From contig NZ_CP078145.1 of the NCBI RefSeq assembly GCF_019222765.1, positions 5,952,001-6,016,000 of the forward strand: DNA of 64,000 nucleotides, given 5' to 3'. The notes beneath the pieces are model-generated. The model did no database searches and was not told the DNA's origin. It saw nothing but the letters and a program-made list of their open reading frames with translations. This DNA comes from Nocardia iowensis. GTDB lineage: Bacteria > Actinomycetota > Actinomycetes > Mycobacteriales > Mycobacteriaceae. The position numbers were made by a program, and so were the translations under genes. Shown one piece after another: positions 41,854 through 50,600 of this stretch (position 1 is the first letter of the stretch; every line of letters begins with the position of its first letter).

Positions 41854-42681
41854 GTGAAGCACATGCGACTCGGAAGAACCGACGGTCTCCTGCTCACTGC
41901 GGGGGTCCTCGCGTTCGTCGCCGCGATGGTCACCCTGATCTGGACGGGACACACCGCGCTGCGCTTCTCCGCCGATGACGAAAGCACCCTGCCGCTGTGG
42001 GTGATCGGTCTGACGGTGTTCGGCGGGCTCGCGGTCGCCTGGCTGGTGCCGCCGAAACCACGCGACGATGTGTTGCCGACCGCCGATACCCGGGCGACCA
42101 CGCGTCAGGCGTGGTGGCTCGTCGCGCTCGGACTCGCCTTCGCGATCACCTACTACCTGTCCCCCGGCGGCGATCTGTGGTTCATCGGGCTGAAATTACT
42201 TCTCCTGCTTGCCATTCCATTGCTGTTCCGATTGGTGGCCTGGCCCGAATGGTATCGGGTGGACACCAACGGTCGATGGCTTCGTCCCCTACCCGCGGTG
42301 TTGACCTTCCTCGCCCTGTTCACGCTGTTCGGGCATGACTACACCGGTTCGCGGCCCGACCCGGTCGCGGTGCTGAGCGTCTTCGTCCTGAACGCGGTGC
42401 TGGAGGAGATCTTCTATCGAGTCTGGCTACAGACCCGGCTGGAGGCGATATACGGCCGCTGGCCCGCGATCGTGCTTGCCTCGCTGCTGTGGGCGTGCTG
42501 GCACGTTGCGATCCACGGCGGCAACGGTTTCGGCATCGATCTCGCCACCACGATCGTGCACATCGGCGGCTACGGCCTCTTCCTCGGCTACCTGTGGTCC
42601 CGATACCGAAATCCCTGGCTACTCATTCTGGTGCACGGCATCATCAACGCACCGCTCCCCATGCTCGCCGCACTGTGGTGA
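41854..42681 (+). CDS. CPBP-family intramembrane metalloprotease
   Basis: 275 residues with about seven or eight membrane helices. The three CPBP (Abi/CAAX prenyl protease-like) motifs are in order: EEIFYRVWLQTRLE (EExxxR), WACWHVAIH (the FxxxH position) and VHGIIN (HxxxN). Such proteases process lipidated or small peptides and, in some bacteria, protect against self-made bacteriocins. Substrate unknown. Its last 63 nt overlap the tail of the convergent tetR gene. Confidence 0.88.
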   Translation: MKHMRLGRTDGLLLTAGVLAFVAAMVTLIWTGHTALRFSADDESTLPLWVIGLTVFGGLAVAWLVPPKPRDDVLPTADTRATTRQAWWLVALGLAFAITYYLSPGGDLWFIGLKLLLLLAIPLLFRLVAWPEWYRVDTNGRWLRPLPAVLTFLALFTLFGHDYTGSRPDPVAVLSVFVLNAVLEEIFYRVWLQTRLEAIYGRWPAIVLASLLWACWHVAIHGGNGFGIDLATTIVHIGGYGLFLGYLWSRYRNPWLLILVHGIINAPLPMLAALW

Positions 42682-43275
42682 GCGCACCGAACGTGTCGAT
42701 CGAGGCGTCCGCAGTACCGATTCGACCAGTTCACGGACCGCGCCAAGCAGCCGGTCGGTCGCACCGGAGCGAACCATGGTCGGCACCAGCTCATCGCCTA
42801 GCGCGCCGAGCAGCAGCCTGCCGACCACTTCGGCGTCGAGATCGGGTCGAGCCTCGCGTAGCAGTGCGGTGATGTGGTTGTCCCAGAACGCATGGAACTC
42901 CCCCGTGCGCGGGTGCGGCGGCACCGTGCGGTAGGCGACCATAAGCTCGGAGTTCTCGATCACCAAGCGCGCCATCGCATCGAAGTAGGCGAGCAGGCGG
43001 TCACCGGCCGGCGCACCGGGCCCCAGCGGCGGCGGCCCACTGATGATCGCATCCATCAGGGTGAGTGCGCTTTCGGCGACCATCTCGTGCAGCAGCCCGG
43101 CGCGATTGCCGAAGCGGTGAAAAATGGTGCCCTTCCCCACCCCGGCCGCGGCGGCGACCCGGTCCATGGTGATCGCCTCGGCGCCGTGTTCGGCGAGCAG
43201 CGCGGTGGTCGCGTCGAGAATCGCACGCCGGTTCCGGGCAGCGTCGGCCCGTTCCTTCGGACGCCCGTCGGTCAT
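42619..43275 (-). CDS. TetR-family regulator (divergent from the alcohol dehydrogenase)
   Basis: 218 residues from the ATG at 43275 (ATG at 43290 possible). The helix-turn-helix is RAILDATTALLAEHGAEAITMDRVAAAAGVGKGTIFHRFG. The ligand domain has ESALTLMDAII and the C-terminal GRLLLGALGDELVPTMV pattern of AcrR-like proteins. The last about 25 residues (TPRSTRSVRSPQCGEHGE) are encoded antisense to the 3' end of the CPBP gene and look like a run-on tail. It is divergent from the dehydrogenase at 43348 with a 51-bp dyad between them, so it probably represses that gene and itself. Confidence 0.88.
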   Translation of the reverse strand: MTDGRPKERADAARNRRAILDATTALLAEHGAEAITMDRVAAAAGVGKGTIFHRFGNRAGLLHEMVAESALTLMDAIISGPPPLGPGAPAGDRLLAYFDAMARLVIENSELMVAYRTVPPHPRTGEFHAFWDNHITALLREARPDLDAEVVGRLLLGALGDELVPTMVRSGATDRLLGAVRELVESVLRTPRSTRSVRSPQCGEHGERCVDDAVHQNE

Positions 43276-43295
43276 CGCACCCGCTTTCATTGACA

Positions 43296-43346
43296 ACTTG
43301 ACCGCCGGTCCATATCGTTGCCGAACAACTGGACCGGAAGTCAACT
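43296..43346. promoter_or_regulatory. Extended dyad operator between tetR and the dehydrogenase
   Basis: ACTTGACcgCCGGTCCA (43296-43312) faces TGGACCGGaaGTCAACT (43330-43346): 14 of 17 positions are inverted-repeat matches across a 17-nt spacer. The right arm also overlaps the dehydrogenase ribosome-binding region. This is probably two half-operators or two full sites for the adjacent TetR regulator. Confidence 0.65.
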
Positions 43347-43347
43347 T

Positions 43348-44340
43348 ATGGAGTTCATGATGCAGGCAATCGTAATGACGGCGACCGGCGGGCCGGAGGT
43401 CCTGGTCCTCCAGGAAGTCCCGGCGCCGCAGGCGGGCGTGGGTGAGGTGGTGATCCGCACCGAGGCGATTCCGGTCCTGTTCCCGGAGACCAAGTTGCGT
43501 TCCGGCGAATTCCCGCTCGGCGTCGAGCCGCCGCTGGTCTTCGGTTTTCAGGCCGCTGGCGTGGTGACCGCGGTGGGCGCGGACGTGGATCCGGCCCTGA
43601 TCGGTCGGCGAGTAACGGTGGCAACCAAGGGTTTCGGCTCCTACGCCGAATATGTCAGCGCACCAGCGAATTCCGTGACGCTGATTCCCGACAGCCTGTT
43701 CTCGGTGGATGCGGCCTCGGTCCTGATGAGCGGTTCGGTGGCACTGACCCTGCTGGAAACCGCTCGGCTCACCGGCAGCGAGACGGTGCTGATCGAGGCC
43801 GCCGCAACGGGTATCGGCAGCTTCCTCACCCAAGTCGCCAAGGAGTCCGGCGCGGCTCGCATCATCGCCACGGCGGGCGGACCCGCGAAGGCCGAGCGGG
43901 CCCGCGAGCTCGGCGCGGACGAGGTGATCGACCACAACGACCCCGAATGGCCTGCCCGGCTGCGCGAAACCCTAGGTGGCGCAACGCTCGACGTAGTCTT
44001 CGACTCGATCGGCGGCAGCACCGCCATAGCCGTCCTCGACGCGATGACACCCCTGCGCGGCCGAATGCTCAGCTACGGTTGGCTCTCCGGCGCCCCCGCC
44101 CAACTGACCGCCGCCGACCTGATCACTCGCGGCCTGACCCTCATCGGCTGCGCGGGCCCCGACTGGCTGGCCCGAGTGGCCGATGCGCGCACGGCGGCTC
44201 TGCACCGCGCGGCCGCCGGTGGGGTGGACCCGCTGGTCGAAGCCGTGCTTCCACTGGACCAAGCAAGTCGCGCCCACCAGCTCATCGAGGACCGAGTACC
44301 GCTTGGCAAGATCATCCTCCGCCCGGACCGCACGCCGTAG
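43348..44340 (+). CDS. Quinone-oxidoreductase-like MDR (zinc-type fold) dehydrogenase
   Basis: 330 residues from the ATG at 43348 (GGAAG 7 nt upstream); ATG at 43360 gives MQAIVMTATGGPEVL. Medium-chain reductase: GroES-like N-terminal part, FGFQAAGVVTAVGADVDPALIGRRV, then the Rossmann motif IEAAATGIGSFLTQVAKESGA and LGADEVIDHNDPEW. There are no structural zinc cysteines and no catalytic Cys, so it belongs to the zinc-independent quinone oxidoreductase group using NADPH. It is under likely control of the divergent TetR regulator, in the common layout of xenobiotic-responsive pairs. Confidence 0.9.
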   Translation: MEFMMQAIVMTATGGPEVLVLQEVPAPQAGVGEVVIRTEAIPVLFPETKLRSGEFPLGVEPPLVFGFQAAGVVTAVGADVDPALIGRRVTVATKGFGSYAEYVSAPANSVTLIPDSLFSVDAASVLMSGSVALTLLETARLTGSETVLIEAAATGIGSFLTQVAKESGAARIIATAGGPAKAERARELGADEVIDHNDPEWPARLRETLGGATLDVVFDSIGGSTAIAVLDAMTPLRGRMLSYGWLSGAPAQLTAADLITRGLTLIGCAGPDWLARVADARTAALHRAAAGGVDPLVEAVLPLDQASRAHQLIEDRVPLGKIILRPDRTP

Positions 44341-44434
44341 GTAGGGTCGTAACGCTGTGCCGCGCACTGATTCTCGGCACGCGTACGTAATCGCTGACTA
44401 TTTCGTGCGCAGGAGGTGAGACGTGCGCGGCGCG

Positions 44435-45676
44435 TCAGTGCGGCGGGTTGGGACGCCGGGCGAAGGCGGGGGCATGTTCGGGGCGGATACCGCGGGCGAG
44501 CAGGAACGGAGGGACGCTGCGCAGCACCGGGATTCGGCGGAAGATGCGGACCGGCAACGGTCCGCGCGGCGCGTTGGCGATGTTGATGCTGCCCGCGAGG
44601 GCGGGGCGGATCGCTCGGGCATGCAAAAACCGTTGGAGGCCCTGGGTTACCGCGGTAGGCAGGGTACGGCGACGTTGGACGCGTGCCAAGTCGCGAGTGC
44701 TGAGCGTGCCCGAGATCAGCGGGGTGGCAAGGATTCTCGCCGCGGCGACCGCGTCCTGGACGGCGAGGTTGATGCCTACTCCGGCGACCGGCGACATCGC
44801 GTGGGCGGCGTCGCCGATGCAGAGCAGGCCGTTGGTGTACCACTTGGTCAGGCGGTCGAGTTGGACGTCGAGCAGCTTCACCTCGTCCCAGCTGGTAAGG
44901 GCGTCCACCCGGTCTTTCAGCCAAGGCACCGAGTCGGACATGCTGCGCATGATCTCCTCGACCGGCCCGCGCCGCGCCGTCTCGTCCGCGCCTTTGGCGA
45001 TGAGGGTGGCGCATTGCCAGTAGTCGCCGCGGTCGAGGAGCACCGCGGCTCGGTGCGCGGTGACAATGGGGATGGCGCCCGCCGGGTCGGTCTCGTTGCG
45101 CGGCAAGCGGAACCACCACACATCCATCGGCGTCGGCCAACTCCGGGACGGCAGTCCCGCGGCGGCGCGAAGGACCGAGGCACGACCATCGCAGGCCACG
45201 GTGAGGTCGGCGTGGATCTCACCGGTGGCGCCGTCGGCGGTCCGGTAGCTGACGCCGGTGACCTTGCCGTCCGACCAAATCAGGTCGGTCGCTTGGGTAT
45301 TCATCCGCAGGTGGAAGCCCGGCTCCTGGTCGGCGGCGCGGGCGAGCAGATCCAGCAGATCCCACTGCGGCACCATGGCGATGTATTTGTGCTTGCCCGG
45401 CAGGTTTCGCAGCGTGGCAAGGGTTTGCAGTCCGCTGCCGGTCGGCAGCGCGATCTGATCCAGCTTGCGCGCGGGGAGTTTCGCGAATTCGGCACCGAGA
45501 CCCAGCTCGTCGAGCAGGTCGAGGGTGGTGGGATGCACGGTGTCGCCGCGGAAGTCGCGCAGGAAGTCGTTGTGCTTCTCCAGCACGGTCACGTCGATCC
45601 CGGCCCGCGCCAACAGCAGTCCGAGAATCATTCCGGCCGGGCCACCCCCGACTACCAGGCATGTCGTGCGTTCCAT
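44435..45676 (-). CDS. FAD-dependent aromatic-type monooxygenase
   Basis: 413 residues from the ATG at 45676, with GGGAGGA 6 nt upstream. The three PHBH-family motifs are present: LVVGGGPAGMILGLLLARAG (GxGxxG), TVACDGRASVLRAAAG (DG motif) and LCIGDAAHAMSPVAGVGINL (GD motif). DFRGDTVHPTTLDLLDELGL matches the substrate-binding region of the UbiH/PHBH type. The C-terminal about 60 residues are Arg/Pro-rich and may be a membrane-proximal tail. Substrate unknown. It is not obviously linked to the neighbours; the DUF4334 gene upstream is on the same strand. Confidence 0.88.
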   Translation of the reverse strand: MERTTCLVVGGGPAGMILGLLLARAGIDVTVLEKHNDFLRDFRGDTVHPTTLDLLDELGLGAEFAKLPARKLDQIALPTGSGLQTLATLRNLPGKHKYIAMVPQWDLLDLLARAADQEPGFHLRMNTQATDLIWSDGKVTGVSYRTADGATGEIHADLTVACDGRASVLRAAAGLPSRSWPTPMDVWWFRLPRNETDPAGAIPIVTAHRAAVLLDRGDYWQCATLIAKGADETARRGPVEEIMRSMSDSVPWLKDRVDALTSWDEVKLLDVQLDRLTKWYTNGLLCIGDAAHAMSPVAGVGINLAVQDAVAAARILATPLISGTLSTRDLARVQRRRTLPTAVTQGLQRFLHARAIRPALAGSINIANAPRGPLPVRIFRRIPVLRSVPPFLLARGIRPEHAPAFARRPNPPH

Positions 45677-45797
45677 CGACTGTCCTCCCACGGTCATCGC
45701 CTCGCCGAAAGATCGCCTGCTGGCAATGCTACTGCGCGATGGGCGGTGCCGGGCCGGGATCAGTTGTCGCGGACCGCATCCGCGACGAAGTCGCCGC

Positions 45798-46346
45798 CTA
45801 CTGACGCAGGATGAAGAAGTACGGCTCGGTCAACCCGCGCATGTCCATCACGCCGAGCAGCGTGTGCTCGTCGACCCGCCGGAAGTGATCGATGATCGCC
45901 AAGTTGTCGTAGATCATGGCGGCACTCAGCACGCCGCGATACTCCACATTGCGCAAACGCGCGGTTGGCCGGTGCGTTTGGAACGCGAACCGCAGGTAGC
46001 CGAGCACCTTCTTGCCCGCCTTGACGCCCGCGAGCGGTACCCGCCCGGCGAGGCCGAGCGGCACCCGGCGCGGATCGACCGGGAAGACGACGCCGTCGGC
46101 GGCGAACAACAGCGGATGCACGGTGTCCGCGTCGTCGAACTGCTTGCCATACCACCCCGACGCGACGAGCACACCGGCGAACGGATGCCCCGTGTCGAGC
46201 TCGTCACCCTGCCAGCGCCCGGTGGTGATCTCGTCGAGCAGGACCGCGGGCAGGCTGTCGAACAACGCCAACGCCTGCTCGGGCGTGCAGCGCTGGGCCC
46301 GAAGTGCCGCCAGCTCAGCCGCGCCCGTTCCCTTGTTCTCGGCCAT
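45798..46346 (-). CDS. GXWXG / DUF4334 domain protein
   Basis: 182 residues from the ATG at 46346 with GAGGAGA upstream. The N-terminal GXWXG motif is TTGRWQGDELDTGHPF (residues about 41-56); the C-terminal DUF4334 part contains RNVEYRGVLSAAMIYDNLAI and IDHFRRVDEHTLLGVMD, ending GLTEPYFFILRQ. The fold is predicted lipocalin-like. The function is unknown in the family; such genes are often near monooxygenases, as here (121 nt upstream of the FAD enzyme). The tract 46347-46566 between it and the divergent two-helix protein shows no strong site. Confidence 0.8.
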   Translation of the reverse strand: MAENKGTGAAELAALRAQRCTPEQALALFDSLPAVLLDEITTGRWQGDELDTGHPFAGVLVASGWYGKQFDDADTVHPLLFAADGVVFPVDPRRVPLGLAGRVPLAGVKAGKKVLGYLRFAFQTHRPTARLRNVEYRGVLSAAMIYDNLAIIDHFRRVDEHTLLGVMDMRGLTEPYFFILRQ

Positions 46347-46566
46347 GGTCGGTCTCCTCACTAAGGGCAACGTTGCACCTACGACCCTATCCGTACGTTC
46401 CGAGGTGGCCATCGGCACCGGCCGCCGTCGCCGCGGCCGGGAAAATCGGACCGGTTCGTCTGTTCAACATCCGTTGTGCCAGTGCACGAATCGCCAGGCA
46501 CGCGCACTGCGGCACCGTTACGCTGAGACCGTCCGGCCGGGGCCGTGGGGTTGAAAGTGAGCGCAG

Positions 46567-47634
46567 ATGGGGCGTTTCTCAGCGCGGATGCGAACCAATC
46601 TGGAGTGGGTCAAATCCAACGCCGAAAGCGTGGTCGCCGTGGGACTCGCGGTAACCATGAGCGTATTGGGTCTCGTCGACGTGATCCCCACCGAACTGGT
46701 CAGCAAAGTCATCCCGCTCACGCTCGGCGTGGTGGCCTACGCGATGCTCCGAGACCGGTGGCGACAGGAGTCGGTGAACGCGGAAATCCAGCAGACGATC
46801 GCCGACGTGGCAGCCACGCTGCAGACGCTGGACGAGCGGGTAGCGGGCATCGCGCCGGTGGGCGGCGTCCTGGAAAGAACCCAGCGGATGCTCGACGACA
46901 TGGCCGTGGTGCGGTTCGCGGTCGGCGCCGAGGTGTCCGAGGCACTGGCGAAGGCACGGATCGGCACCGACCGATGGGCCTTCAAAGGCGGCACCGGCGC
47001 GCATACCCGAGTGGTGACGCTGCCGGACTGCCTGAAACAAGCCCATCGCGACGGCCGGGACTTCCAGGCGCGCATCGAGATTCTCGATCCCACCGACCTC
47101 GACGTCTGCCATCGGTACGCGGCGCTGTATCGAACACTGGCCGAAGGCGAGCACGACGACGCACTCACCTGGACCGCAAAGGGCACTCAGATCGAGTTGT
47201 ACGCCACGATCCTGGCGGCCTGCTGGTACAAGCAGCGGCTGCGCCAATTTCTCGATATCGAGGTCGCGCTGACCTCCAGCGTCTCCATGTTCCGCTGGGA
47301 TCTGTCGGCCCACTATCTGATCGTCACCCAACGCGGACCGCGCTTCCCGGCGATGATCGTGCAGCGCGGCCAACCCTATTACGACTCGTGGCGTACCGAG
47401 TTGCAGACCAGCTTCAACGAATGCCGGCGAGTGCCGATCGAACGGGCGCCCCGGGTTCCCCTCGACCAGGAACCGTCCCCTGACGAGGTTCGCATCCTGT
47501 TCGAGGTCCTCGGTCTGGACATGCCGGACGATTACGACAACGCCGACGTCCAGATAATCATCGAAAAGGCGCTGCGCGACAGCAATCCGTTCCTCCGGGG
47601 CGCCGGGGACAACCTCGCCCGCGGCGCCGCCTAG
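46567..47634 (+). CDS. Two-helix membrane protein with FKGGTG domain, paralog A
   Basis: 355 residues. Two membrane helices (about 21-40 and 44-62) are followed by a coiled-coil-prone stretch (about 65-118) and a soluble domain with RWAFKGGTGAHTRVVTLPDC (motif at 139-144), RIEILDPTDLD, TILAACWYKQRL and FRWDLSAHYLIVTQ. It is a clear paralog of the protein at 56243, with the same order of motifs but an extra helical insert. The pattern of a short strand, small loop, helix and then ILDPT recalls degenerate phospholipase-D-like domains that form nucleotide- or stress-sensing parts of defence proteins; there is no HKD motif. It converges on the giant STAND gene with 13 nt between the stops. Confidence 0.8.
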   Translation: MGRFSARMRTNLEWVKSNAESVVAVGLAVTMSVLGLVDVIPTELVSKVIPLTLGVVAYAMLRDRWRQESVNAEIQQTIADVAATLQTLDERVAGIAPVGGVLERTQRMLDDMAVVRFAVGAEVSEALAKARIGTDRWAFKGGTGAHTRVVTLPDCLKQAHRDGRDFQARIEILDPTDLDVCHRYAALYRTLAEGEHDDALTWTAKGTQIELYATILAACWYKQRLRQFLDIEVALTSSVSMFRWDLSAHYLIVTQRGPRFPAMIVQRGQPYYDSWRTELQTSFNECRRVPIERAPRVPLDQEPSPDEVRILFEVLGLDMPDDYDNADVQIIIEKALRDSNPFLRGAGDNLARGAA

Positions 47635-47647
47635 CCGAGGACGGCCC

Positions 47648-50600
47648 TCAGAAGGGCGCGTCCAGCGGGAGCTGCCCGACCTCCGGCAGGTAGGGGTCCA
47701 GCTCGCCCGACTCGAATCGGGACATGCCGATCACGTGCCAGAACTGGCCCGCGATATTGCCTTCGAACTTGTACCGCCCGTCGGGTGCGAGCGCGGCCCA
47801 TCCTTCCGGCAGTCCGAGTAGTTCCGCGCGGATGGTCGGCGCGGTATCCAAATCTGGGTAGTCGCCCCCCGGCACGGTCCACAGAATCGTGTTGCCGTCG
47901 TCGCCACCACTGGCCAGCAGCCGTCCGGACGGATGGAAAGCCAGCGACCATACGCGGCGCTTGTGCCCCTCCATGGTGTGCAGATGGCGCCCGGTTGCCA
48001 TGTCCCACAGGCGAACCACCAGGTCGTCGCCTGCCGTGGCCAGGATCCCGCTGTGCGGGTCGGCGGCCGCCGCCCAGAGTCGCCCGGTATGCCGGGTCAA
48101 TTCGTGCAGGCTCGCACCGGAGCCGATATCCCAGATGCGCGCCGTCATGTCCCAGGAGACGCTGGCGAGGCGGTCGCCGTGGAAGACCACCGCGTACACC
48201 CGATCGCGGTGACCACGCAGCTCGCGGAGGAACTGGCCGGATTCGACATCCCACAGCCGCACCACCGAGTCGTCGCAGCCGGTGGCCATCATGGTGCCGT
48301 CGGCGTTGAACGCGATGGACCGCACGCGTCCGCGATGCTCCGCGCACACCGTGTGCAGTGCACCGGTGGTGCGCATCCAGATGGTCACCGTGTCGTCGTC
48401 GTTCGCGGTGGCCACGTACTGGTCGGTGGGATCGAAGGCGATCGCCCAGACCGGCGCGGCCTCGACATTGATGTGCCGCTGGAATAGTCCGGTTTCGAGA
48501 TTGAGCAGGCTGAGCCGACCGTCGTTGCCGACCACCCCGAGTTGTTGCGGCTGCATGCCGCTGAACAGCGCCGACTCGAAGGTGACCAGCCGGTCTTCAC
48601 TGCCGACCAGCCGGCGGACCAGTCTGCTCGTCACCGGATCCCACAGCCGGACCACACCGTCGTTGCCGCCTGCCGCGAGCAACGTTCCGTCCGCGTTGAA
48701 GCTGACCGACCTGACCTGCCTGCCGTGTCCGGTGAGGACGTGCCGCGCCGTCCCGGTGAGCGGGTCCCAGAGCCGCGTGGTGAATTGGTCGTCGGTGACC
48801 GCGAGCTGCGCGCCGTCCGGGCGGAAGGCGAACGGCCAGATCGAACCGGTATGCGCGGTGATCCGGTGCCGCAGTTCGCCGGTCACGCTGTCGCGCAGGC
48901 AGAGCAGCCCGGCACTGTCACCGGAGGCCAGCAGATCACCGGCCGGATCGAAGGTAAGCCAGTAGATGGCGGCATTGTGGTCGGTCGGCACATGCTCGGC
49001 CGCGCCGGACTCGACGTTCCAGATGCGCAGTCCCCCTTCGGTATCCCCGGTCGCCAGCAGCGGCAGCCGGGGATGGAAGGCCAGCGTGTACACCCGTCCG
49101 GTGTGGCCGGGCAACTCGCGAATCAACCGGCAGCGCACCGGATCCCACAGCGCCACCGTGCCGCGGACGCCGCCGACCGCGAGCAGTCGGCCCGACGGAT
49201 CGAACGCGATCCGGAACACCGAGCCGGGCGCGCCGGTGAATTCCCCACGCTCGCGGCCGGTTTCGACGTCCCACAGCCGAACCACACCGTCCCGATAGGC
49301 GGCGGCGACCACGCCGTCGTGAAAAGCCAAGCTGTAGATCAACTCCCGGCCCGTGCCTGCCGCCCTGCACTCGTGCCGCAGCTCGCCGGAGGGCAGCGAC
49401 CAGAGCCGCAGCATCCCCTCGGCGTCGCCCGTGGCCAGTAGATCACCCGCCCGGTTCAGCATGACCGGCCACGGCCATTCGCTGTGCCCGTGCAGGATTC
49501 GGCGCAGCTCGCCGGTCGCCGCGTCCCAGATGCCGACGGTGCCATCGCTGGAGCCGCTGATCAGCACAGTGTCGGTGTAGGCGACCGCGAACGAGCGGTT
49601 GCGATGGCCCTGCAAAGTGCGCAGCGGCAGTCCGGTTTCGGTGTCGCAGATCAGCACACCGCCGTCGTCGCTGCCGATGGCCAGGGTTCCGCCGTCGGGG
49701 CTGTACGCGATGGGTTGCGGCAGCCTGCCGTGCCTGGCGTGAAAGCCGTGCCGGACACCGATTGCGGCCGGGGCGAATTCGGTTCCGGCGAGCGCGCCGG
49801 GTACCACGGCGGCACCGCGCAGATCGGTGCCTGTCGGGGTTCCGGTGACGTCGAGCAGGGCCGCGCGGGTCCAGCGGCTACCCGGCGCGCGAGCACCGGT
49901 CAGATCGGCACGGGCCAGCCGCGCCCTGGTGAAATCGGTGTCGGTCAAGTCCGCGCCGACCAGGCTCGCCTCGTCCAGCCGCGCACCGACCAACCGGGCG
50001 CCGCGCAGTATCGCCCGATCCAGGTTCACCCCGACCAGGCGGGCGCCGGTCAGGTCCGCGCCGGTCAGGTCGACCAGCTGCATGTCGCGATAGGAGAGGT
50101 CCTCGCCGGCCAGCATCGCGCCGCGCAGGTCGGCGGTCGGCGCGGTGCGCAAGCGGGTGGTCAGCCGGATCGCGTTGGTCCGCGAGACCTCGTCGGCGAC
50201 CGGGTCGTCCAGCACGCCGTCGGCCCAGGCGCGCGCGGCCCGGATATCGGCGAGGTCGCACAGGAAGTCGATGGACAGCTGGGACAGCGGCGCGTGCGCG
50301 AGCTGGGGCGGGGCGGGCACGCCCGCAGCGAACTGCTCGGCGATGTGGTTGGCGACAAACCATTCGGTCACCGAGGAGTGGATGAAGCCGAACAGATTGT
50401 CCTCGGTGCGCACCAGCAGGCTGCCGGAGCCGATGGCGTGCGCATGCTGCTGTACCGACATCCGGCTGGAGCCGGTCATCTCCACCAGGTTCTTCGCGAC
50501 ATCGGTCAATTCGGCCAGCCGCAGGTACGGCTCACCGGTCTCCCAGCTGCGCAACGCGAATGCGGTTACCGCGAGCCACAATTCGTGCGGCCGCAGCCCG

